A DNA stretch of 64,000 nucleotides from Scleromitrula shiraiana (GCA_028455995.1 JABELC010000004.1:3160501-3224500); one strand, 5' to 3'. Numbered from the stretch's first letter, positions 24,401 through 37,810 are shown. Numbers and translations are program-made. The notes: generated from the letters alone by a model not told the origin.

Positions 24401-26498
24401 CTTCACTCTCATTCATTTCCCTGCTTATTTTACCTGCGCTCTTCCTGTTTTGATATAATTTTCTTTCTTATTGACGGTTTCATTATTGTTGTTCTTGTTG
24501 TTGTTAGAAGTGACATTCCATTTTGCTATTGGCAGGACAGAAACCAGTGGTCTGTTATTATATTAATGATATGCAAGTATTTGTTACTTGCTACTATCAT
24601 TACCAAACCAAACTATCACCAACTCGGGTTGTTCACATACATTCTAAATCTCACAAACTCACCCCGTTTACTCTTTGCTTCTCTCTTCCTTTCCTCTCCT
24701 TGTCCATGTTCCAGTTTGTTAGTTTTTCTAAGAATAGTTCGGTTGCAGAAAAATAAAAATACTTCCTAGAAACTAAACTATATATATTACTCTATTCGAT
24801 GCCATATCATTCATTCATAAATTTAATGATCTCTATCCATAAGGATTTCATTATTCATATACAATACCATGCCATCCAATCACCCACCCACCGCTGCTCC
24901 CCTCTCTTCTCTATTCAATTTATACCCTCTCCATCATCCCCAATCCAACAATCTCATCAACCCCTTCCCACCTCACGCTCCATTCAAGCTCCAACCTTAC
25001 TATAAAACCCAGCTTCTCTATCACTTTTTTCAAAGTAACGAAAAGCCAAATCGAAAACAACGACATATCCTTCAAGGGAAAAGGTAACAGATTCGGAGGT
25101 AGAAGTACGAGAGAGAAGAAAGATAAGAGAGAATAACTTGCCTTTTACGCAAAAACCAAAAAGTTCAACAGGAAAGCCTAGTTTTCTATTCTTATTTTTA
25201 ATGAAGAGATTTTTGTTGTGTTTACTTGGCGTTGTTGTTGTTGTTGTATTATCATTATTACCTGATGATCGCATCATCTCCCACTTTCTTTCTGCTTTCT
25301 CCTTATTCCCACTCTTCCTTTCTCCTTCCCCCTTCCTTGTCGCTCGCTATAACCCAACCATAAGAAATTTTCGACTATCGTCCTGAGTCTATCCTATCTC
25401 CAAACTTGCTACAACTAATCAACGAAGATACTTACCTTCCCACTCAACTACCCCATGCTATTCACCTCTCCATTCGGCTTTATCGTTGGTTCCACATCAT
25501 CTCTCTAATCCACCATTATCAATCTAGATACGCCACTTCTTTCACTTCAACTTTAAATCACAAATCCTATCTCATGTATAAAAACCTCACTCTCCTCTCC
25601 CCATTCCCTTCCCCTTCTTCTCATCCAGAGACCAAAAATGAACTGTCTTATCATGAATTAGGAGATATTAACTATTTCTTCTCCTCAATATACGCAATCT
25701 CGACTTTATTTTTCATATCTGATATTTTCTACCTACGTGTTTTCTTTTTGTTGTTGATATTCCATCATTATATTGTTTATATTCCCATATCCATTATTAT
25801 TATTATCATAACATAATTAAAATTCGCTAATATAGTTAGTTCTTCTAACCCCCTCCCCTTTTCTACTTATTATATCAACCCCCTATAAATCAATTCAATA
25901 CATTGAACCACCACTCAATATTTACAACCATACTCATCCCCAATCACGCATTTCTCCCTCTTCCATTTCTAATCGATCGCCAATCTCCGCCGCCCCTTCT
26001 TCATCCTTATATCCGAGTCCACCTCCATCCTTATATCCCTTATATCCACGCCCATCCAAATCTCCCCCATCCCATCCCATCCTATCCCATCCCATCCCAT
26101 CCCATTTCACTTCATTCTATCCCACCCTCCCACCCTCCCACCACCAACTTGAAGTCCTCCCCAAAACCCCCATCACGCTATAGTAAAACCCCAACCCAAC
26201 ACCACCTCTCATTCTCATTCTCATTCTCATACCCATCAACCCATCAACCCATCAACCCATCAACCCATCAACCCATCACACCCAGCTAGCAAACGTACAT
26301 CCCATCACGCCTTTCCACTTATACCACCGGCACTAATTTAAATTGCTATCTACATCATGATTACAAATAAACAAATACAAATAAACAAATACAAACAAAC
26401 AAATACACATTTACTAGTAAGATCCCGGAAGTTCAAGTTCAAGTTCAAGTTGAACTACTAGTACTAGTATTTTTTCTCAGGCTCTAGGTTATTATTAT
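18488..26498. other. Long gene-free, pyrimidine-rich stretch
   Basis: No gene can be supported in these 8 kb. Numerous open frames are artefacts of T/C-rich composition on the plus strand, strongest from about 21.3 to 26.3 kb. Small tandem repeats appear toward the right end: CCCAT around 26066-26105, TCATTC around 26211-26230, an 8-mer CCCATCAA at about 26232-26277, and AAACAAATAC-type repeats at about 26360-26406. No tRNA or conserved domain was noticed. Confidence 0.5.
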
Positions 26499-26666
26499 TA
26501 TAAAAGATCAGATATAAAGAAGAGTATTATAGGTTGATATATGATTATATTGTTAATTGATTAGTTAAAGTTTTGATTCTATAAAGGGAGATATATATCA
26601 ATCATTGATTATATAATTATATTAATTCTAATATAGAGTGATTTTTATCTGATAATTATTTTAATA
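26499..26666. repeat. Left LTR (168 bp)
   Basis: It aligns end to end with 31813-31981 with one single-base indel near 26520. The several dozen differences are nearly all transitions. In its left half this copy keeps G where the other has A and has T where the other keeps C. In its right third it is the more mutated copy. Confidence 0.8.
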
Positions 26667-29600
26667 TATTTTTTTATCGATATATTGATCATTTATATTA
26701 ATTTGATCATTTTTTGTTTTATGCTATATATATATAATTATTCTATTATATCCTGCATTTTAAGCATTCTTATATAAAGCATTTTGATAAAATGTTGATA
26801 TTTAATTGATATTAATGGTTTAATTAAATTATTTATTATTATTTTTTTAGTTGAGATGAATTATAAATTAATATACTTTTGCACAATTTGTTTTTAGATA
26901 AAATGATATTTTATAATTATATGTTTTATATATTAATAGATTTCTAGGTTTTTTGCAAGTATTAAACTTTTTTGATTATCATTATAAAATATAATATATA
27001 TAATATTATTATTGTTATATTTAATTTCGATTAGAAATTGTTGTATTTATAAAGTTTTTATTAATATTTTAATTAGATTATAATATTTTGATTCAATTAA
27101 AAAAAATACAATAATAGTTTGTTTTTTAGATTATATTAAGATGATATTTTTATATATAAAGTAAATATATTTAAAAATACTTTTTTTAATTGCAATATTG
27201 CTAATATAATTTAAATCATTATAGTTTTTGATATGTTTATTAATTATTTTATTATAGATTATAATATAGTTAATTATTTTGGATATATATTAATAAACTT
27301 TATTATAAATTAATATATAAACGATTATTAAATTAATTAGGAATTTATATAAAATTTCGATTGCGAATAAGATATCGGCTTGAGTATAGAAAAATCTAAA
27401 TGATTTCATTTTTGATTGATATTTAGTAATGAATTTTAATGTTATTATTTTAATATTTAATATTATTAGATTTATGATTTTTGATGTTATTAATGTGGAT
27501 TTTGATTTGTAGTTATTAAAATCGAATTTTTTTAATATTTTTTATATATAAGTATTTTGATATAAAATGATAGTTTTTTTTTTTTATTTTTAATAATTTT
27601 AATATTTAAAAAATAGATAGTAGATCTAAGATTTTTTATTTTAAATACTTTTATTAAACTTTATTTGACTTAATTAATCAATTATTATTTATTAATTATA
27701 AAGAAATTATTAATATAAATATATATAATGATTTTTATAATGAGATTATAATATATACAATTATTAATATTAAAAAGCTTGAATTTTATATTAATAAGTT
27801 TGATATGTAATATATTTTATTATAATTATAAAGATTGTTTTAAGCTATATAGAGTTTTTAATAATATATATATCTATAAGATATCGTTTTTAATAAAGTT
27901 GAATATAATTCTATTTTTAATTTAATATAATAGTAGTTTAATAAAAATAAGTTTATTAAATTTATTATTTAGAAATATTATAATAGCATTTATTTGTTTA
28001 ATTTTAAAATTGTTTTTTATTATTAATATTATAAAAGTTTTTTATATAATTATTTTGTATATTTTTGTATATATTTAATTATAATCTTTTTTATATGTTT
28101 ATTTATATTTTTAAATAATTTAGTAAACTTTATATTTAATGATTTTTTTTTTTATTATATTTTTATTTAAAAATAAATTTACCTTATAGGATTTTATATT
28201 TATTAATAATATAAAATATTTTAGATTTTTTAATTAATTTAAATATTTTATTGTTATATAGTGATTTATATTTTAATTTGATAACTTTGATTCAATATTC
28301 TTTTTTTAAATTTATTAATGCTTTTTTTAAAATTTTGAGATTATTATCGTTATTGTAATATATTATATTGAATATAATAAATATTGTTTATATATTATAT
28401 AAAAATCGAATAATTTTATCAATATTAACTAATAATACTTTTTTTTTATTCTTTAAACTTATTAATCAATTTTATCTTTTTTTAGGTTTAAATAAAATAA
28501 AAGATAAAGCCTTATCGATAATGTTGATATTGTTATTATTATTAAATATTTGATTGAATAATTTTTTATCTTTAATTTTTATATATTTATTTGTATTAAG
28601 TAGTTTTTTTAATATATTAATAATAAATTTATCAAATTATATATATTAAAAATTATTTATTAATTTTAAAATATTATTATTATTATCTTTTTTATTTTAA
28701 AAATCAATAATAATATTATTATTTAAATTAGTGATTAAACTTTTTTTATTAAATTGAATATTTGAAATTTATACAATTTTTTTTTTAGCTTATATTAGAA
28801 TATATATATAATATATATAATTGCCTTCAAAACTTATTAAAATGTCGATTTTAATATATAAAATGAGTTTTTGATTAAAAACGCGTTTTTTTTTAGAATA
28901 TATATATATATTCTATAATTTAATATATATAAATATATAATCAAAAATTTATTATTATAATTTAGATTAATTTGATTTATAAATACTTTATATAGAGTTA
29001 TCTTTTTAATTAAAATAATTATAATTCGATTTATAATATAAATTATACTTTGATATATCTTTAATTAAAGTATTAAAGATATTTTTTTATCGATTATAAT
29101 TATTTATATTTTTTTAAGCAAAATATGAATTGATTATTTTAAAACTCTATTTTGATTTAGGGTATATAATATAATGAATTTAATTATTAAATTAGCGTTT
29201 TTAATGAATTTATTTAAATTATTTATATTGTATTTTTTATCTTTATCTAATCTCTATTTTATAGATTTTTGACTATATTAAAGTTCGAATTGCTTTATAA
29301 TGATTTGTAAAGTTAATTTAATATCCTCTTTATATTTATAAATATAGATTCATTTAAATCGAAATGTTTTGTTAATGATAATAATAATATATTAATATTT
29401 ATTAATACTAATTAAATTGATTTTAATGATATTGATATATAAAAACTCAAAAATTTTGGTTAATTTTGAATCGATAGTCTTTTATAATATTTGATATAAT
29501 TTTATTAACTTATATATTTCGCAAACTTTTTTTTTATTTTTAAAATATTTTACTAAATCTTCAATAAACAATCTTTTTACTATTTTTTAGATTGCCTTAA

Positions 29601-31812
29601 CGTTTTTTTTCAAAAAAATATTTAAATTGTTTATATTAAATATTCATATTAATATATTTTTTGTAGATGCTAATATTTGGGGATAGTATTAAAAATATTA
29701 AATGGATTATTATTTTATTTTATAATTTAATAATAATATATATATTTGAATCTATTTAAAAATAAGTAATTTTTTTATTATTTTATATATAATTATATTA
29801 TATATATCCATTATTTTTTTGCTATATTATATCTAAAAATAACTTTAATAATAATTTATTAAAATATAGAATATTTTAATATAGAAAAAGTATTTTAAAT
29901 TTGTTTTTTATAAAGTATTTTAATATAATTTTGTTTATTTTTATGAAATAGATTATCTCGTTTATTAATAATAACTCGAATTTTTTTAATTTATATAATA
30001 TAAATTTTTAAAATATAATAAATTTTAATATATTTTATATATAATAATATAAAATGCTAGTATTATAGATCCAAATATATTTGTATTAAATATTTATAAT
30101 GATATTTAGAATTGATTTATTATTAAATAAACTATATAAAAGATTTTTAATTATTATAAATGGTATTATTATTATTATTTCGAAATTTTTATAATTATCG
30201 GATTTCTTCTTATTATTTGAATTTGAAGCTTTATTATTAGATTTATTGTTTAACATTCTATTTTTAATTTTAGTCTAAATTTTCTATTTAATATTGTTTT
30301 TATTTTTTTATTTCTTTTTTATATCTATATTTTTTAAATTATTTAGATATATATTAAAGTTATAAAATCGAGCTAAATTAAAACTAAAATTATCATAATA
30401 AATATATAAATTAAATTTGTTAAAGTAATTAAAGTTGAAATTGTTTTATTTAGATATAATTTCTTTTTTTTTATAAAACTCTCCAACTTTTATTACCAAA
30501 AAATATTATTTTATTTTCTAAATTTTCGATTTATCGGGTTTTATTGATAAAGTTAATTATAAAATTTTTTACTATATTGAATTTGTTTATTTTTAGACTT
30601 TAAGTAATAAAGCATTATCATTTTGCTTAAATAAAAAACTTTTTATCTATTATTACAATAAATTGCATATATTAAATTATTATATTTAATATTAATTTTC
30701 GTTTTAATAAATTTTACAAATAATTAATAAATTGCAATAATCATCTTTTAAATATTTTTAAAATCATTTATATTCATTTAATTATATTTAATCAATTTAT
30801 TATAGTTGAAGATATAACCTTTACTTTTATATTAATATTTAAAAATTTTAATTATTTCTTAAACTATTTCTTTATCTTTGATTAATTTTACTAAATTAAT
30901 ATAAAAAAATTAACAAATAATAATATATATTTTTATATTTTTTTTATTTTATTTCTTTTAAATCTTAATTTTTACTTTAATTATAAATATTATAGAATCA
31001 ATATTTTTTAATATTATTACTTCTTCCTTAATAATCTTTTTTAACTTATTTACATCAATAATATCTTTAATATTCTTAATTTAATATAAATAATTTTCCT
31101 TTTTTTTTAAAGTATTATTTTAAATTTATTTATAGAGCAAATAATGATAAACTTGATTCTATTATTAAATTAATTAAATTTATTAATAAAAATAAAGATA
31201 ATAATTTTAATAATTGTTATAATAGTGATTAAAAAAAAAAATTAAAAAAGATAACGATTTATTAAATATTATTATAATTTTTTATTAAATTGCATAATTA
31301 ATTTTCTATATTATCCTATTAACCTTGTAATATTAAAATAATTCTTCAAATAAAAAAGTTAAATTAGTTTTTATATTTTGTATAAGTCTATTAATTATAA
31401 TTTTTTTTTTGGTAATATCCATTATTTTATCAAATAAATATTAAAAATATGAATTAATAAAATTATTGATTTATCCTAATCTTAATACAAATTTTTAAGG
31501 GTTTATTATTATTATTCCATATTTTTATTAATTTATATTAAATATTTTGATTAAATTTTAAAATTGTTTATCAATAAATTTATTATTAAACTTTTATATT
31601 AATAAATTTTTACTTAATTTAGCATCACTAAATACTTTATAAACCTTTATTATTATAATATTTATTTATTTTTTAATAATTCATTTTGATTTCTTTTTAA
31701 TAATATTCTTCATGAAAAACTTAAAATAAAAATAGTAAATAAGCTTTTTTGAATATGATTTAAATAAATTAAATGTAATTAATAATTTTTGAATGTTTTT
31801 AAGTTTATAATC

Positions 31813-31981
31813 TATAAAAGGTCAAATATAAAAAAAAAGCATTATAAATTGATATATGATTATATTATTAACTAACTAGCTAAGGTTTTAATCCCATAAA
31901 GAAAAATATATATCAACCATTAATTATGTAATTATACTAGTCCCAATGTGGAGTGATCCTTATCCGGCAACCATTCTAATA
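31813..31981. repeat. Right LTR (169 bp)
   Basis: This is the partner of the left LTR. Its right end is less mutated and shows what the unmutated terminus looked like (TCCGGCAACCATTCTAA). It is followed at once by the 5-bp duplicate ATTAT and a compound microsatellite. Confidence 0.8.
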
Positions 31982-32006
31982 ATTATTATTATTATTATTA
32001 TTATCG

Positions 32007-32038
<32 letters not shown>

Positions 32039-32072
32039 ATTGGTGATGATGATGATGATGATGATGATAACA
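31982..32072. repeat. Compound trinucleotide microsatellite
   Basis: Successive runs of ATT, then GTT, then GAT repeats abut the right LTR. Each switch changes one position of the triplet. It forms an open frame that translates to runs of Ile, Val and Asp, which is an artefact. Confidence 0.9.
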
Positions 32073-32952
32073 ACAAAGAACCTAACTATAATCACGATAT
32101 TCAAGTAAATGAATATATAATATATAATATATAATATATAAAAAGAAACATACTGACAGATGGATGGATACTAGATACTAGCCTGAGATGGGTACTAGCC
32201 TGAGATATAATTATAATTATAATTATAAGTATAAGTATAAGTATATAAGATCTACTACTATATACTAGTATTTATATTTATATTATTCACATTAGTAGTA
32301 TAGAATTAAATCATCATGATGTATCATATCATATCATATCATATTATACCAAATCCAAATCCAAATCCCAATCCACAAGATAGAAAAGAGAAGAAAAGAG
32401 AAGAAGAGAGGATATAATAGACGGTAGGTATTCCATTCATTTCATTTAATTCATTCCATTTAATTTATTTAATTCATTTATTTCTCTTCCTCCCCAACAC
32501 ACACATACATACATACACACTAGCGAATAACTAATAGCTAACTGCAGCAGCCATCTCCCATACCAAACCAATATCCATGATATCAAATCAAATCAAATCG
32601 AATCAAATAAAGCTAAAATAAAAAGTCCATCGCGCCATTACCCCCCCCGTGCCATGCCATTATCCCCCCCATGCCATGCCATGCCATGTATTGTATTGTA
32701 TAAATCCGCCATCCGCCATCCGCCATCCCCTAACCCAACCAGTCCCAACCAATCAATCAGTCAGTCAGTCCGAACGCCAATATCTAAGTAAGTAAAGTAG
32801 AGTGAGGCGAATATTGATGCAATATATGTTTCCTCATACCTCCTCCTCCCCTGTTGCATCCTGTTCTCTTGTTTGTTCATAGAAGGGTGGAGTAGAGTAT
32901 AGTATAGTAGAGTATAGTAGTCGAGCCACGGAGATTTGCTGTCACCAAACCA

Positions 32953-32988
<36 letters not shown>

Positions 32989-33057
32989 TGCACACCCTTC
33001 CCGATCAACCAAATACACATACATACAAAGGAATACTTTGCAAATACCAAATGACTC
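32073..33057. other. Microsatellite-rich intergenic DNA
   Basis: Many short tandem motifs occur, including ATAATT/AAGTAT near 32210-32245, ATATC near 32325-32345, ATTCATTT runs near 32435-32480, and CCATG/CCGCCAT around 32660-32730. No gene is seen. It is the 3' flank of the NC2-alpha gene on the minus strand. Confidence 0.5.
32951..32990. repeat. ACGC tetranucleotide array
   Basis: About nine copies of ACGC end in ATGCAC. It is located 70-100 bp beyond the stop codon of the NC2-alpha gene, so it is likely within or near its 3' UTR. Confidence 0.9.
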
Positions 33058-34482
33058 TCAAACCGCCTCCTCAACCTTCTTCTTTCTCCCTCCCTTCCCC
33101 TTCCTCTTCTTCTTCTCCACCGCCGCCCCCTCATCCTCCTCCGTCTCACTCCCATCCCTATCCTTCTCCCCCTCACTCGCCCCCGCCGCACCCGCACCCG
33201 CACCCGCACCAGTCCCCTTCCTCCTCCCCCTCTTCCCTTCCTTCCCATCCTCACCCCCCTCCTTCGCCTCAACCACCCTCCCCACAATCTCCCCCAAAAA
33301 ATCAAATTGTTCATCCCCCTCCACAACCCTCTTCAAACACCCCGCCGTAACCCTCTTGCCTCCCTTCTCCCTCGCCACCTTCGCCGCTCCTTGAACTAGA
33401 CTAATCATGAATAATTCCAACGCCTTGCTCACTGCCACCGGTGTAACCTGCGCTACTTTCCCTACTTCTTCGTCCGCTTGCATGATGCGTTTTATACGAG
33501 CCACGGGGAATTTCGTGCGGATTTCAATATTATCTGGGTTTGGGTTTTTGGTAGGTGGAGGTTGGAGGGGCGTGGGGGCGAGAGACATCGACATGGTTTG
33601 TTCGTATGAGGGAGGGAAATTTGAGTTTGGTGGTTGGGGTTTGACGCGTTGTTGACGGGGTTGGCGCGTTGTCATTGCTTTGGGAGAAGGAGGTGGGATT
33701 TGATTTTGTGGGTCTTGCGTGTGGATTGTGTTATCGTATTGATATGGAAATCGATGAAGATTTTCTTCTTCTTTGATATGGTTTGGATTACCAGGTTGAT
33801 GATTATTGTAAGGCTGAGAAATAGAAGATGATGGGTAATGTATTGAAGAAGGGGGTTGTGATTGTTGAAATTCCGACGTGTTATTATAATAATTTGAATT
33901 CGAATTTATAGGTGAGTTATTATAATGATTGAATTCTTGATTGATAGGTTGTGAGGGGTAATATTGTTGTGGTGGGGTTGATGTAGTTATCGTAGAAGAT
34001 CCTATTGGAAAGGAATGTGAAGGCGGTAATGGTGGTATTTGTGTCATGTATTGATTTCCACCAATTTCCTCGTAATCAGGAAATTGATTTGATAAATATC
34101 TTGATGAACTTCCACTAGTTGGTACTTGTTGATTATGTTGATAATTTAATTGCTGATTTTGAATTCGTTGTGATGTTGAAGTTGATGGTAATTGATGAGG
34201 CTGTTGATGTTGATGAGGTTGTTGATGTTGATGAGGTTGTTGTTGTTGTTCTTGTTGTTCTTGTTGTACTTGTGCTATTATATCAAATGATGGTATAACA
34301 GGAGATCTTGGTGCATAAGAATTTGTTGATGGTATTGAAGTAGGTGGTTGTAACCTTTGTTGATATATGGATTGTTGATGATGATGATGAAGTTGATGTT
34401 GATTTTGAGGTTGTTGTGATTTTGAATTTTGAGGTAAAAAACTTGATAAATCTGGAGATTGAGGAGCATAAGTTGAATCCAT
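33058..34482 (-). CDS. NC2-alpha (DRAP1/Bur6-type) transcription regulator
   Basis: This is a single-exon frame of 474 aa. NC2-alpha pairs with NC2-beta through histone folds, binds TBP on promoter DNA and blocks TFIIA/TFIIB entry. The histone fold is at about residues 319-400: TKFPVARIKRIMQADEEVGKV, VTPVAVSKALELFMISLVQGAA, KRVTAGCLKRVVEGDEQFDFL. The PVARIKRIMQADEEVGK and EQFDFL signatures separate it from HAP5/NF-YC and from CHRAC-type subunits. The first 318 residues are low complexity, rich in Gln, Asn, Pro, Ser and His (for example HQHQQPHQHQQPHQ), with no domain. The tail is Gly/Ala then Glu/Lys-rich and ends in basic clusters, likely nuclear localisation. It is the only intact gene in about 27 kb. 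A 23-nt T-run lies just upstream of the start. A start at an internal Met would shorten the low-complexity part only. Confidence 0.88.
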   Translation of the reverse strand: MDSTYAPQSPDLSSFLPQNSKSQQPQNQHQLHHHHQQSIYQQRLQPPTSIPSTNSYAPRSPVIPSFDIIAQVQQEQQEQQQQPHQHQQPHQHQQPHQLPSTSTSQRIQNQQLNYQHNQQVPTSGSSSRYLSNQFPDYEEIGGNQYMTQIPPLPPSHSFPIGSSTITTSTPPQQYYPSQPINQEFNHYNNSPINSNSNYYNNTSEFQQSQPPSSIHYPSSSISQPYNNHQPGNPNHIKEEENLHRFPYQYDNTIHTQDPQNQIPPPSPKAMTTRQPRQQRVKPQPPNSNFPPSYEQTMSMSLAPTPLQPPPTKNPNPDNIEIRTKFPVARIKRIMQADEEVGKVAQVTPVAVSKALELFMISLVQGAAKVAREKGGKRVTAGCLKRVVEGDEQFDFLGEIVGRVVEAKEGGEDGKEGKRGRRKGTGAGAGAGAAGASEGEKDRDGSETEEDEGAAVEKKKRKGKGGRKKKVEEAV

Positions 34483-35091
34483 TTTCCTTCCCTTTCCTTC
34501 CCTTCTCTATTTTTTTTTTTTTTTTTTTTTTAATTATTCTCTTCCTTCGGGTCTTTCAACCTAAAGGAATTTCGGAATAATATTATTTGCGGATTTCGAT
34601 TCAATTCAATTTTTGGTGGTAAGGGTAAAGGCGGTGATGAAGGTTTGGATAAAAATTGATTTTATGCAATAATAAATAATAAATTGCATAAATAGTGAAT
34701 TGATCCTTTTTTTATTATTATGTTTTTTTTTTTTCGATATGACCAGGTGCAAGTTTATTCAACCTATTTCGTACAGTAAGCTTATCTAGCTAATTAGTTG
34801 ATTGATTATTCTGCCCAAATAAATGATTATTAGTCGTTAATCTTTTCCCTTTGTTAATTTTCTAGTACAATTTCGTTTGTTGACAATGAAGGGGTAACGA
34901 GTAACTAATAATGAGTAAGGAAGTATTGGGTGATGAAGAAGTATTTATCTATTTATTTTTATACTTTCTCCTTTCATTAATCAAGGTGAAATAATGATGA
35001 ATTTACCAACCTTAATAGAAGTTTCCTTTTCTTGATCTAGAAAGAGTAATACCTATTATGTGTAAAAGGCAATAAAGAAAGAAAGAAGGTA

Positions 35092-35158
35092 TGATATAGT
35101 ATGATATAGTATGGTATAGTATGGTATAATATGGTATAATATGGTATGGTATAATATA
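35092..35158. repeat. TATGGTATAG/TATGGTATAA decanucleotide array
   Basis: This is a tandem run of about six to seven variants of a 10-mer beginning TATG(A/G)TATA. Confidence 0.8.
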
Positions 35159-35852
35159 ATCTTTTTGTTTCTTTTTCTTTTTTTCTTTATACGGTTGATT
35201 CTCGGTCGTAGTCGTATGATACTATGATGTGATATCGTAGTTACTAACAGTAACAACTCGTACTTGAATGATTAATTATAAGGCGGTGAATAATTTATAG
35301 CTCAATTTAGAAAAGGTTGTAGGGGTAGAGTTATTCAATGGAGGGAGAACAAACTTGAAGGAATTATGTTAATAATAATAAAAATAATGAATTATTTAAT
35401 GAATTTTAATGAAGAGTTTTCATAAAATAATGCAATGATAAAATGATAAAATTGATGTATAATATTATTAGTATATTAATATTGTCTCGATTGATTGGTT
35501 CCAATAAAAATTAAATTAAAATTAAAAAGAGACGAGTTATTAGAGTGATGCATACTTTTTTAATGTTTCTTTCTCATTACGAATTCTTTTTTCTCTTCGT
35601 ACAGGCTTTGGGTGAGTGAGAGAGAGCGGGGTGTTCATATTTATGTACCGCGCCCCGCCTCCCTCCCCCCAAAAATTAATGACTCTTAATCTAATTTAGA
35701 ATTATTAGTGCCACAATTTTGAGGATACGAAGTAATAATTTTGCTAACTTCCAAGGCTCCAAGGTTCCAAGGTTCCAAGGTTCTTTGAGGCTTGAACCGA
35801 TAATTTTTTTGATAATATCCTTGCTAGGGAAATAATTTCTATCAAGATCAAC

Positions 35853-35967
35853 AATATCAAGAATATCAAGAATATCAAGAATATCAAGAATATCAAGAAT
35901 ATCAAGAATATCAAGAATATCAAGAATATCAAGAATATCAAGAATATCAAGAATATCAAGAATATCA
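35853..35967. repeat. Nonanucleotide array AATATCAAG
   Basis: There are nearly thirteen perfect copies of the 9-mer AATATCAAG. Translated on the minus strand it gives repeated FLI, which is not evidence of a gene. Confidence 0.95.
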
Positions 35968-36298
35968 TCAATGGAAACTATTCTATTTCTATAGGGTTAT
36001 CATCTTTTTATCTTCAACTTCTTTCTATGAGTACATCAGTACATGAGATACATATCCCTCACGATGATTTCTCACCGTCACAAAATGACTATCCTTATCT
36101 GTTCACCGAACTCTTGATCGCGTACTCAAAATATGATCCGGCTTACAGAACGCGTCGACAATCTGGCGTAACACACACAATATCTTTCTTTCAAACTAAC
36201 CATGGATGAGCCAAAGCTCTCAAAAATCTTTTCGGTCTCAATAATATGGTCGAGTTTGTATCTTTTGTCGAGATTCTTCTAGATCTATTCAGATCTTC

Positions 36299-36374
36299 AA
36301 ATATATATCTATATTTATATCTATATTTATATCTATATCTATATCTATATCTATATCTATATCTATATCTATAT
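36299..36374. repeat. ATATCT hexanucleotide array
   Basis: A tandem hexamer, ATATTT at the left changing to ATATCT, about twelve copies. Confidence 0.9.
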
Positions 36375-37810
36375 AACTCGGAAGTACAAGGTTCCATACC
36401 ACGCCAAGTTTTCATTCCTTCAACCCACCTCAACTCTCTCAAAAGTCACACATACACTGCTTTATTGACTTTATAAGATATTGAATGATGATAACAAAGA
36501 GCTTTACCTGATGATCATATAAATGCATTTCAATGCTGCTATCTCGAGATTTAAACCCGGTTTAACAAAACTTGTGGTTTTAACTTGAATAGTTATGATC
36601 ATATGAAGGAATAACTTGATCTAATCTGACAATAGTTCAATAATATCATTCTTTGGAATGGATATCAACATTTCATGATATGTTGTCATAATTGTTTCTT
36701 TTCACCAAATAATCTTTTCAATCTCTTCAATCTATTCTTTCTCAATTCCATTCTTCCCTTCATATCATATCATCTAATATTTCTTAATCTTGTACATCGA
36801 AATATCATCTTGTTACATTACTTCACCTTTATCCGATTTCTTTCCGAAAACTCTTTTCGTTTTGTTGCAAATCGCATTTTATGCCCAGGCTTTTCCAAGA
36901 CATTCAATTGAAAATCAATTGGTTTTAGATATCATTCTAACAAATCATCATGATTGAGAAGCATAAAGAAGTTTCCGAGTTTACTCCATTCAAAAGCTTT
37001 ATATTTTCTTATTCTTAACTTTTAACAATACTATTTAAAAGACTAGAATAGTTTCTGCATGTCTAGTTTATCTAGTTATCCAAATACCGATATCATGGAA
37101 ATGTCGTGCATATTGAATGTATATCAATTGATATCTTCAAAGATTATCCAATTCGAGAAGTTGATGATACATCCTCATCTCATTCATTATATCATAATCC
37201 AAAATGCATATATTATATATTTAGCAAAATTACAATCTAAGCGTTTTTTACAGTTGTCTATGAACGATAGACCAATCATAAGATTCCATTAAGTCGATTA
37301 TATATGTGGTCGGAAATCGCCAAGTAAGGAGGAATCATATGTCCGGAGCGGAAATCAATCAATCAGTCAGTCAACAGCGGAAAATTTCGAACATCTTACT
37401 TGCTGCAACCATCAAATTTATTTGCAACAATTTACTATTTTTACTATTTTAGTACCACACCTATTCCATTTTCCCTCACCCTCACACCCATTACCCATCC
37501 ATCCATTAAGCAAGCATCCCTTCCTTTTCCAAGATTAAAAAAAAAGCAAACAAACCTATAATACCTATAATACCTACCTCAAAAACCAAAAAAGACATCG
37601 GAAATATGCCACGTCAAGCATCAAAACAAGCAAGCCAGCAAGCCAGCAAGCCACCCGCCCCCTTCCTTCGGATAACCCGTCTTTTCTGTTGATTATCATC
37701 CATCTATATACCACACCGCTACACACCGTTATGATTATTTTTGCATTTTTGGGGCTACGTCGTCTACACCCTCTTTTTTTGTAGATGTGCAACAAAATTC
37801 CTTGCGTTAT

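Larger units (their letters stand above)
26499..31981. mobile_element. RIP-degraded LTR retrotransposon
   Basis: This is a 5.48-kb, extremely AT-rich block bounded by two direct repeats (26499-26666 and 31813-31981). Outside both repeats the same five bases, ATTAT, occur at 26494-26498 and 31982-31986, a plausible target-site duplication, although the right flank is itself an ATT microsatellite. The repeat ends read TA...TA, consistent with retroviral TG...CA termini after CpA/TpG mutation. The interior has no open frame of significance; every frame is filled with stops, as in heavily RIPed DNA. The size and short LTRs fit Ty1/copia elements, but no reverse transcriptase or integrase motif could be confirmed, so superfamily is unassigned. 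A T-run just inside the left repeat (about 26669-26676) could be a minus-strand polypurine tract, hinting at minus orientation. Confidence 0.8.

Noticed and set aside
27120..27300. A plus-strand Y-stop-DDIFIY sequence like a reverse-transcriptase active site, with YFGYI further on
   Set aside because: It lies only about 480 bp inside the left LTR, the wrong place for pol in plus orientation, and such AT-rich DNA yields similar residues by chance.
31982..32134. Frame translating to Ile, Val and Asp runs
   Set aside because: It is a compound ATT/GTT/GAT microsatellite.
32877..33394. Long frames on both strands overlapping the NC2-alpha gene
   Set aside because: They are shadow frames of low-complexity DNA, made of Pro/Ser or Arg/Gly runs.
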